A stretch of DNA of 64,000 bases, taken from NCBI RefSeq assembly GCF_947507565.1, contig NC_089191.1:2046001-2110000 (forward strand), written 5' to 3'. A program made the translations under genes and the position numbers. Shown here piece after piece: positions 55,701-64,000 of this stretch; within the stretch, counting starts at the first letter, position 1, and each line of letters opens with the position of its first letter. This stretch comes from Oscarella lobularis (taxonomy: Eukaryota; Porifera; Homoscleromorpha; Homosclerophorida; Oscarellidae). Below the pieces are notes generated by a model that saw nothing but the letters and a program-made list of their open reading frames with translations, was not told the origin of the DNA and ran no database searches.

Positions 55701-58457
55701 ACTAAACGACTTGACACTTTGATGACGTGGCACGAGTCGTTGGCCGAGTGCGAGAACTTGAGCGATGGAAAGGGCTCTCTTGCCAGTATTAACTCTCTCA
55801 AAGAAATGGATAGTCTTTTGGCCTTGCTTGATGGAAAGGAGACGTGGATTGGACTTAACGACATTGACAATGAAGGCATCTACAATTGGACCGATGGCTC
55901 TCCCGTAGTCTACGTCAACTGGAGCTCATCTGAACGTGAGAAGAGTTTTCAACTGCGGGAAGCGCACGATTGTGTAGCTGCAACAAAAAGCTTTTGGCAT
56001 TCGAGATCTTGTTCTGAAAGAAAGAAAAGCGTGTGTCTTACACCAGCTTCTGATGGTATAGATCAGCGTTATGTTCAGAGTGTATACTGGACTTTGTCGC
56101 CTTTGTGTGTAGATTTTGATGAGTGTTTTAGCAAAACCGATAACTGTCACGTAAACGCAACTTGCAAGAATACGCTTTCCTCCTACAAATGCACATGCAA
56201 AACTGGATTTATAGGAAACGGAACTACGTGCGAAGGTACATCATATCAGAAGGAGAGCTTGCGAATCGAAGTAAAACTATTGGGGTTTTAGATGAAAATG
56301 AGTGTCTTTTATTTCCCTGTCGCAAGCAGGCAAGTTGCATCAATAACAACGGATCGTTTGAATGCATTTGCAAAGATGGGTTTACGGGCAATGGAAGTTA
56401 CTGTGAAGGCAATGATAGACAAGGTAAAGTACATACACGTTAATCAATGCATACATGGCAACATCACTTCATTTTCTTTCGATCATAGACGAGTTCTCGC
56501 TCGTTTGACTTCATGGACTCTTGTTTATAAACAATATAATTTGCTCTTCTTGTTCTGCAGGCTTATCGACTTCACAATTGACAACCGTCGTGTCTGTCAT
56601 TTGCTTCTTTGTTTTCTTTATCCTCCTCCTCGCTGTATTTTTCTTTGTTCGCCGTAGGAGAAATCGTTTCGAGGAGACAACCATCGACGATTGGGATGTT
56701 AATCTTGGAGATTTGACGCTGCTGGAAAGGATTGGCGAAGGCTTTTTTGGTGTGGTAGTCAAAGCAGTTCTTTATCGCAATCCGTCAAACCGACTAAATA
56801 TGCAATGCGGAGTCAGACGTCAGTCCGGCGATAATGAATATAAGTCAGTTGTGGCTTGTAAAATGCTAAAAGGTGCCAAGGTCTTCCGCGGCTATATACT
56901 CGCGTTATACAGTAGTTCTTTTCCTGAACAACAAGCTTGTCCTTTCTTTACTTTTGTTGTACTTAAACCATTATACTTTAGAGACGTATGTGCAGGCGGA
57001 CGCGGTTGACTTCGTGGAAGAAATTAAGCTTATGAAACGCATTGGACAACATCCGCACATTGTTAGCATGCTCGCATGCGTAACGAAATGCCAGCCGTTA
57101 TGCCTGATTGTCGAGTACTGCTGTTGTGGCGATTTACTGAACTATCTCCGAAAAGGAAGACCAAACGTATATTGCTGAATCAAATTAGTTTTTCCCTTTT
57201 TTAATTATTTTGTTAGTCATCAAATCGAGTTGCCTCTGAAGAAAATGGCAGCCTAGAGGAGATTTGCGAGGGATCAACTAAACGAAACTCTGAAGAGACT
57301 AAACTTTGCGAGGCAGTTGTTTTCACAATTCCATTTCATGCTAATTATGAATTTTTCGTTGTTAGGGAAGCGTGCCGTCGGTGTCAAACGACTATGGCGA
57401 AATAACGCTGTTCAAACATGAGGATGACGAGAGTAATGAAAAGAAGAGTGAGACAGATTGTCAGGCTTGCGATGATGGCCAGGACACGAAGAAGGAGGAA
57501 AATGTTGTCGAGGATGAAAACAGTGAAAAAGCGAAAAACGAAGTAATTGAATTGACGGCTAGCAATCTCTTGTCGTTTGCTTGGCAAATTGCGTCAGGAA
57601 TGGTGTGAACCAGCTCTCGCGGTTAATGTTGCTGAAAAATAAATCATTTAGGAATACTTGGCCGGAAAAGGTCTTGTTCATCGCGACTTGGCCTGTCGGA
57701 ACGTGCTCGTGTGCGAAAACAATCTCGTCAAAGTTTCCGACTTCGGACTTACGAGAGCTGTCTACGAGGATGGCGCATACAGCCAGAAGACTACCAGGCG
57801 TTTGCCGTTCCGATGGATGTCCATTGAAGCTATTTTACACCGTCTTTTTACCGAGAAAAGCGACGTGTACGTATGAATTTTTTCTACGAAGACTGTAATT
57901 GAGCTTTATATTCTAAGGTGGTCATTTGGAGTTGTTCTGTGGGAGATATTCACTTTTGGTAAGTCTGCATGCTACTTTGTTCACTATTTCTTTACCTTTT
58001 ACGCTACAGGCTGTTTTCCCTATCCTTGCATGTCAAGCAAAGATATTCTGTCGCTTTTGCGCAGGGGTAACCGGCTAGACTGTCCAGAGAACTGTTCCCG
58101 AGAAATGTAAGTCAAAGCTCTCTAATCTATAGCCATCCTACGTATAATAAAATAAGGTACGATTTGATGTCTGAGTGCTGGAATGCTGAACCGGAAAAGC
58201 GCCCGTTATTCGAACAACTTTCTCAGCTTTTGGGAGATATTGTCGAAGGAGAAAGCCCGAACAAATACCTCAATTTTGATATCACGTTTGTGAATCCTTT
58301 GTGGGACCTGAAGTCAACAACGGGATCTGGACAGCCAGGAACGGCGTCGTCTGAAAGCGTTGGCGAGAGTATTGAAATCGATTCATCTCCGATCAGGGAA
58401 GCGCTGAGTGACGGGTTCGATGTCAGGTATGTAATAGAAAATGAAAGTGCTGTATAA
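52718..58457 (+). CDS. receptor tyrosine kinase with C-type lectin, SRCR and EGF ectodomain
   Basis: Exons: about 52718-52961 (start codon not resolved; hydrophobic YHHYLAVVAFVLANITPKLV acts as signal peptide), 53077-53481, 53536-54814, 54876-55009, 55060-55497, 55651-56055, 56113-56235, 56292-56423, 56561-56872, 56982-57166, about 57216-57308, 57366-57602, 57652-57866, 57918-57958, 58010-58106 and 58157-58457, in matching phase. Order: lectin domain, three SRCR-like modules, three lectin domains (WIGLNDID... WTDGSP in the last), two EGF domains (calcium type), membrane span SVICFFVFFILLLAVFFFV, kinase. Kinase elements: IGEGFFGVV, VACKMLK, HRDLACRN, DFGLTRAVYEDGAYSQK, LPFRWMSIEAI, and an acidic kinase insert of about 110 residues between lobes. 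All catalytic residues are present. Ligand unknown; the lectin and SRCR modules suggest a recognition receptor. Confidence 0.85.
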
Positions 58458-58604
58458 ATGCGCTTATTGACTCGACTATTCGTGAGACTGGTTTTCGTGT
58501 TGTTTGCGTTGTTTACGTTGTCTGTGTGCGGTTTGTTTGTTGTTGCGTCTGGAGTTTGATGACGACATTCCTTTCCTTTGCATCCGGGTATCGTGTCCTT
58601 ATCC

Positions 58605-59120
58605 GGGTAATGGTCGAAGAAAAAGAAAACGTTTTGACTGAAATTTTTCGGAAGACGCGCTTCGGTCATGCGGGTAGGCTTTTCATAACAGTTTCTCTAG
58701 CTGCTGGCTAATTTGTGAAAAGGTGAGGCTCCGTAAGTGATCGCGCGAACAGATTTTCGCGTTGGGAAGCGTAACGTAAAGCTCGCGACACGTCTTCATT
58801 ATTCTGTTTGTCGGTAGAGTAGTGGCCTGCATTTTGACAGTGCAGTCGGCGCGTCTCAGTGGTTCCCCATCGCCCAAGAGACGAATTTATCCATCGCCCT
58901 TTCGAAGCGTGCGTCGCAAGCCGAATTCTTTACTCCGTTACACACAGAAAAGCTAAAAGCTTAGTCTTCAAATGTCCTAAAGGTATGCGAGCGCACGATG
59001 TTCACGACGCCCGCTGCGAGCAAAAATTCCGTTGCCCTAGTGATACTGGTTCCCAAAGGGGCCTCACCCAGTTTTTTCGTTGTGGTCATAAAGAAGTTTA
59101 TTAGTCCTTCTCCAGAGGGG
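58605..59120 (-). mobile_element. foldback transposon family, solo right terminal repeat
   Basis: From 'atccgggtaatggtcgaag' through 'aaaaggtgaggctccg' to 'gttcccaaaggggcctcacc' it matches the right halves at 11500-11970 and 46900-47390. No left end is nearby. It lies in the 3' flank of the receptor kinase. Confidence 0.65.
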
Positions 59121-60040
59121 ATTTTTACAAGTGACGCACTGTGTATCGAGTTGCGCTGTTGCAATCCTCCTCGAAAAGGTTAAATTTCACTGAGCGACCC
59201 CACAATTGACATCTATCATTGTCACATGGAAGAAAACGATACAGAACGCCCTAAATGTATCCGTCTATAGTGATGAGGTGAAATAGGACAGGTAATTTTT
59301 GAACGCAAGTTGTTTACAACATTTTTTCTTACAGACGTACATTTAACTCGTGTCGCCTCTTCAACGTTGAGAGCGAGTGCGTGAAACTAAACTCGCAGCC
59401 TGAGAGGTGAGAGCATATAGAAGATATCCTTGAAGGTGATCTTTAGGATTTTTATTTTGGAGCTTTGGGTTTGGAGTTTAGCTGCTATAAATTAAAGAAA
59501 AAAAAGTCGAACTGTGGTTGTCATGGAGAGATGCCAGTGATTATTGTTTCGGGGCTCATATCAACCGTTTGTGGTGAGTGTTTAGAACAGAACGATCGTG
59601 TACACTGTTGATTCTCTAGATCATGCAGTATACATATGGAGGTAGTGCAGTTACTTTGATTCTTTCACGTGGGACTCGAGAAAGGAAGGAGCGTACAGTA
59701 TAGCGTGATAGATTCTTTCGTCCTACAAAAGCACATATCAAAGACAATAGGATGTCACTATGACAATGAGAGCTAAGTATACTAGTAAGTTGTAACTTTG
59801 TCTCTACAAAATGAATCGTTAAAGAGGGTGAGTTAGTTTTCAAGACGTTCGCCTCGAAAAATCACGTGGCTAAAGGAGGATTGGTTGGCTTGACTCCCAC
59901 ACTGAAACATCATCCTGGCGTCAAAAAGTGTATTTTAGTTCGACTGTTGGCATTTTTGTGTGACAACTTTAGAGAATTGACTAACTTCGAGTGAGACTTT
60001 TATTACACTGCAGAACTGCGTGTTAATAGTTTTTTTGTTT
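59121..60040. other. intergenic between convergent kinases, one orphan exon-like segment
   Basis: 59336-59409 has a clean acceptor (ttcttacag) and donor (AG|GTGAGA) and reads RTFNSCRLFNVESECVKLNS, but no partner exons are visible. The rest shows nothing. Confidence 0.25.
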
Positions 60041-60049
60041 CTAATCCTT

Positions 60050-60740
60050 TCTCACTACAAAATCTGTACACTACTAGACGTGGAAAAACGTCCTGATGAG
60101 TCATTTCGACACTTGATTCGACAAAAAGTGGTCTTGGGCATATTGCTGTCCTGCAAAAAGACACCTCTTTTCTGTTGCGACGTCAAAACCAGAGTGGCCA
60201 AGTCTCACGCACTCACGCCCGCTCAACTCGTTTCTCACGCCTGCCAAAAAATCGTTTGACGAAAGATAATTTTCACGATCGTGACAATTTCTACTGAAGT
60301 GCAGGTTTAATAAGGTCCTAAATTTCTCATAAACTCGCGTTACGTTCAAATAGTCCTTACATTTGCACGGTTTTTAGTAGGCGTGGCTCTTTTTTAAGAG
60401 GGCGTGGTAACTCTTTTTAGTAGGCGTGGCACTTTTTTAGAGGGCGTGGCCACTATTTTTATTAGGCGTGGCTCTTTTCAGAAGGCGTGGTCACTATTTT
60501 TAGTAGGCGTGGCTCATTTTAAGAGGGCGTGGTCAAAAATTTCTCCGCGCGTTACGTCGACAAAAACGGCCAAAAGCCGTTTATCCTACAACATACGGGC
60601 GCGATAGTTTAATATCATTTTCTTACAGAAATTTTACACACCGAATTCTGAAAGACTACAAAAGCAACTGCAGACACAAAGACAAAACAACGATTTTCAA
60701 TTAAATGGATTCTACGAAAGAACAAAACAACGTCAAATTG
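60050..60740 (+). repeat. kinase-flank block copy 3 with a tandem GGCGTGG repeat
   Basis: 60055-60130 reads HYKICTLLDVEKRPDESFRH, and 60620-60740 reads ERLQKQLQTQRQNNDFQ then NGFYERTKQRQ, both echoed at 34.4-34.9 kb. Between them 60376-60540 holds about four copies of a 40-48 base unit with 'agtaggcgtggctctttt' and 'agagggcgtggtcacta'. The block lies directly after, and antisense to, the second receptor kinase. Confidence 0.5.
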
Positions 60741-60811
60741 ATAACTTTCAGACTAGCAGCGTAGACATAATGCAGCCACTAAGCTTAACTCTAGACGGAA
60801 CATTCTTTTCA

Positions 60812-63800
60812 CTACACGCGCCTCTGTCTGACGTCAGCTCCGTCGCTGGGAGCGTCGTCCAGTGCACCCAAAGCGTCATCAGTTTTTTCTGAAGACGCCG
60901 ATCCCGACTGCCTTTTACCCGTTGTTGACTTTAGATCGCAGAAAGAAGACATATAAATCGAATCAAGGTTGAGGTACTTCGTAGGTGTCTCTTCCTCCAG
61001 CATTTTGCCCAACTGCGTGGAGAGCTTTTCAAACGTCGGGCGCATTTCCGGTTCACTGCGCCAACACTCAAACATAATTTCGTATCTGAGAAAGGAACGG
61101 CTTGGGAAATCGCTAGAAAACATACACTTTGGACTCACAGTTCCCTGGAACAATTTTCTGGACACTCTAACCGGTTACCACTACGCAAATGGAAGAGAAG
61201 ATCCTTACTTGCCAAGAAAGGGTAAGGGAAACAGCCTGGAAAGAAACAGGCGTCAAGATACACGAGAATAACAGGGAAAATACTCCACACCTAGAGTGAC
61301 TATTTCCCAGAGGACAACTCCATACGACCATCTGAAATTAAACGCATATATACAAAACCTTCTGCAAATACTTGAATTTGGCGAAACGTACACGTCGCTT
61401 TTCTCGCTGAAGAGACGGTGTATAATGGCTTCGACAGACATCCAACGGAACGGAAGTCGTCTCGCTGTCTTTTGATTATATGCCCCGTCCTCATAGACGG
61501 CCTTCGTTAATCCGAAGTCTGAAACTTTAAGAATTTTGTTGTCGCCGATGAGCACGTTGCGGCACGCCAGGTCGCGATGAACAAGATTATTCCCGCAAAG
61601 ATATTCCTAAAAGTCAAAATTATAGCAGTCACTTTCTTAGAGCGTTCGTACCATTCCCGATGCAATTTGCCAAGCAAAGGACAAAAGATCTGAAGGCGTT
61701 AATTCCCAAGTGACCTCCTTGATACACTCTTCCTCGATTTCTACGGCGACTGAATGGCAATCGTTTTCGCCCTTTAGACTATCCTCAGCTTCACCTTCTT
61801 CCTCACTTCCCTTCTCATTCTCATTCTCGCCATCACACTCTGACAGTGAGGGCGTTGAAGTCTACAAGCGACAAACACGTAATATAACTTAAGCTAACCT
61901 ACATCACAAGAAAATTGGTTTTGTGCCTTATGGAGACTATGACGCTCTAATTCGTCTTTTTTTGTTCCCTGAAAAACGCAAAATATTTAAAAACTTACAC
62001 GACTTGTCTTAGTATTTAGAAATACTTCGACTCTTCTCCTTTGTAGAAAGCTGAGTAAATCACCGTGACCACAGTATTCGACAATCAGGGAAAGCGGCTG
62101 AGCTGCCGTTATGCATGCAAGCATGCAGACAATATGCGGATGACGCCCGATTCGTTTCATGAGCTTGATTTCCTCCAAGAAATCAATCTCATCATGATGA
62201 AGATATCTCTCTAAAAAACATTTTATTTCTAATTGCAAAACATATGCATGCGTTTACCTTTTAACGTTTTGCATGCCACAACCGTTTTATTCTCATCGCC
62301 GTCGGAGTCGCTTCCAATTCTGCTTCCAAGCTTTAGTTGCTTTTCCGTATGGTGATAAAGATATGCTTTGCGCACGACACCAAAAAACCCTCGCCAATCT
62401 TCTCAAGCAACATGATGTTGCCGGGATTAATTTCCCATTTGTCTAGACTACGACTGCCATAAATGAGCCAGTCTTTCTACAACGGAAATAGACAGCGACG
62501 AAAATGACGATCAGTAATATTAAGACAAAAATCGAAGAAATAACTGATAATGCGATGATCATCGATGAACCTATATAAGACGTTCAATCATAATAAGCGA
62601 GGATTGCAAAGGCTTACCTCTATTTGAGTTGATTAAGCTGTTCTCCAAAGAAGACGAAGTAGTAACTTCGTCAAGACGTGTGCAATCGGTTCCATTTCCT
62701 GTGAAACCAGAGGCACAAGTACATATATACGATCCGTTCGTATTTGTGCAGTTTGCAAATTGGTGACACGGCATTCCGGTGTCACATTCATCAATATCCT
62801 CGCAACTGAATCCGTTTCCACTCCAGCCGGGCAGGCAAGTACAGCGAAACGACCCAGGAGTATTCGTGCAATTTGCTTGCCAACTGCATACGTGCTTGTA
62901 ACACAAATCGCACTCGTTAATATCAGTGCAGTAACTGCCGTGGCCCACCCAGTCACTTCTACATACGCACTTGTAGACACCATCTATTTTAACGCACTCT
63001 TGGAAGCTCTTGTAACAAGTCAAACATTCCCTATAATCTAAAGTAAACCATAAGGAAATTTATGCCGAGAATCAAGTAAAGTCTCAACGCACCTTCGCAC
63101 GTAGTTCCATTTCCTATAAATCCTTGCTTGCAAGTACACACGAATGAAAACAACGTATTCGTACACGCCGCATTTACGTCACAATTACTAGAGTTGCTAT
63201 AGCATTCATCAAAATCTACAGAAACAAAAGGAGTAAGTAAATCGTTGTTTGGTTTCATCACGTACCCAATCGAGCTGGCATGAGACATAAGCTTGGCTTT
63301 TTTGCAAGACAATGGTCGGAATTCCACAAGTTTTTCGTAGAAGCAACACAATCTTGCCTCTCTCGCTCGAATTTGATCTTTTTAGCTTCCGATGGTCCCC
63401 AGGTCGCATAGACAAAGGGAGAGCCATCGGTCCAACTATACTTGCCTTCACTGTCAATGTCATTAAGTCCAATCCACGTTTCTTTCTCAGTAAAGAGAAC
63501 AGAAAGTCGGTTCATTTCTTGAACTGATTGAATGCTGGCAAGAGACCCTTCGTTACTGCTCGACTTCTCGCAGTCGTGCAACGACTCATGCCACGTTTTA
63601 AAAACGGCGTCAAATCGTCTAAAGCAGGACTGCCTTCCGAGCCTCGTCCAACCACTGGGACACATATAAACATCTAAAAGAATCACGTTATAAAAGGTAA
63701 AACAGATCAACGGTAAAAGTCGTAACACTGACAGCCGGGAGAAATTTCTGATGCAGCATATACACGATCATCTGAGACATTTCGTTCTCCTAAAATAATA

Positions 63801-64000
63801 ACGTTTATTGATCAGCGTTTTTTTTTTCAAAGCTTACTTTTACAGGCGTACCCAGCCTTGGCTGAACAATTTGCAACCGACCAACCAAAGTCGAGACCGT
63901 CAAATACAAACGTAACGCAGTTTCCCTTATCATAAGCCGGCTCATATTTTGCCCATTTGGTGAAAGTGGTAGGTAAGCCATTAAGCCATGAAAAACTGCT
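60812..64000 (-). CDS. second receptor tyrosine kinase (lectin/EGF ectodomain), partial, with frameshift
   Basis: Paralogue of the 52.7-58.5 kb receptor, convergent with it; its 5' part lies beyond the right edge. From the edge: end of a lectin domain (63838-64000, TKWAKYEPAYDKGNCVTFVF), a small extra spacer exon (about 63735-63790), a second lectin domain (63258-63665, WIGLNDIDSEGKYSWTDGSP), EGF (DECYSNSSNCDVNAAC), three more EGF domains (62640-63040), membrane span (ALSVISSIFVLILLIVIFVA), kinase lobes with VACKTLK, HRDLACRN, DFGLTKAVYEDGAYNQK and LPFRWMSVEAI, an acidic insert, and stop at 60812. Two problems: after the membrane span the frame breaks near 62476 (one missing A, or a 43-base intron), and in the glycine loop the bases GGCGAGGGTTTTTTGG are one short of the intact IGEGFFG frame (near 62390). 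Either a recent pseudogene or homopolymer errors. Confidence 0.75.

Overview
This is animal nuclear DNA. The genes have short GT-AG introns (about 45-90 bases where exon joins could be followed) and encode extracellular modules (EGF, C-type lectin, SRCR, sushi, ephrin-receptor-like), tyrosine kinases and a dystroglycan. Compact introns, many SRCR/lectin/EGF receptors and lineage-specific receptor tyrosine kinases suggest an early-branching animal, most likely a sponge (a homoscleromorph such as Oscarella would fit). That placement is inference; no rRNA or mitochondrial marker is present. Exon boundaries were read by eye and are not transcript-supported.

Layout. 0-3.3 kb: a TPR-like gene end and unassigned DNA. 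3.4-7.3 kb (+): a class C seven-transmembrane receptor whose reading frame continues through spliced exons into a complete tyrosine kinase. 7.5-12.4 kb: fragments of a long-inverted-repeat (foldback) transposon family surrounding an intronless methyltransferase. 12.5-16.3 kb (-): a secreted protein with ten EGF-like domains, flanked by two near-identical direct transposon units, the second with an expanded 43-base minisatellite. 19.8-31.8 kb (+): a giant dystroglycan of over 3,800 residues with an N-terminal cadherin-like domain, a furin-type site, a roughly 2,600-residue Ser/Thr-rich mucin region, three successive cadherin-like plus SEA-like (peptidase S72) modules, a membrane span and a cytoplasmic tail. 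33.5-34.3 kb (+): a multi-span membrane protein, partly duplicated at 45.4-46.1 kb. 38-52.3 kb: a cluster of three EGF/sushi/ephrin-receptor-like secreted proteins (two intact, one with nonsense codons) and a small secreted protein, mixed with transposons, a kinase relic, a short secreted ORF and a broken SMYD start. 52.7-64 kb: two convergent paralogous receptor tyrosine kinases with lectin/SRCR/EGF ectodomains. The second runs off the window and carries an apparent frameshift in its glycine-rich loop.

The theme is cell-surface recognition and signalling: matrix adhesion (dystroglycan), secreted EGF proteins and three tyrosine-kinase receptors, in a region reshaped by one foldback transposon family and local segmental duplication. 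The best candidates for undescribed biology are the class C receptor-tyrosine kinase fusion, and the dystroglycan with three tandem modules that all keep the Gly-Ser self-cleavage site.
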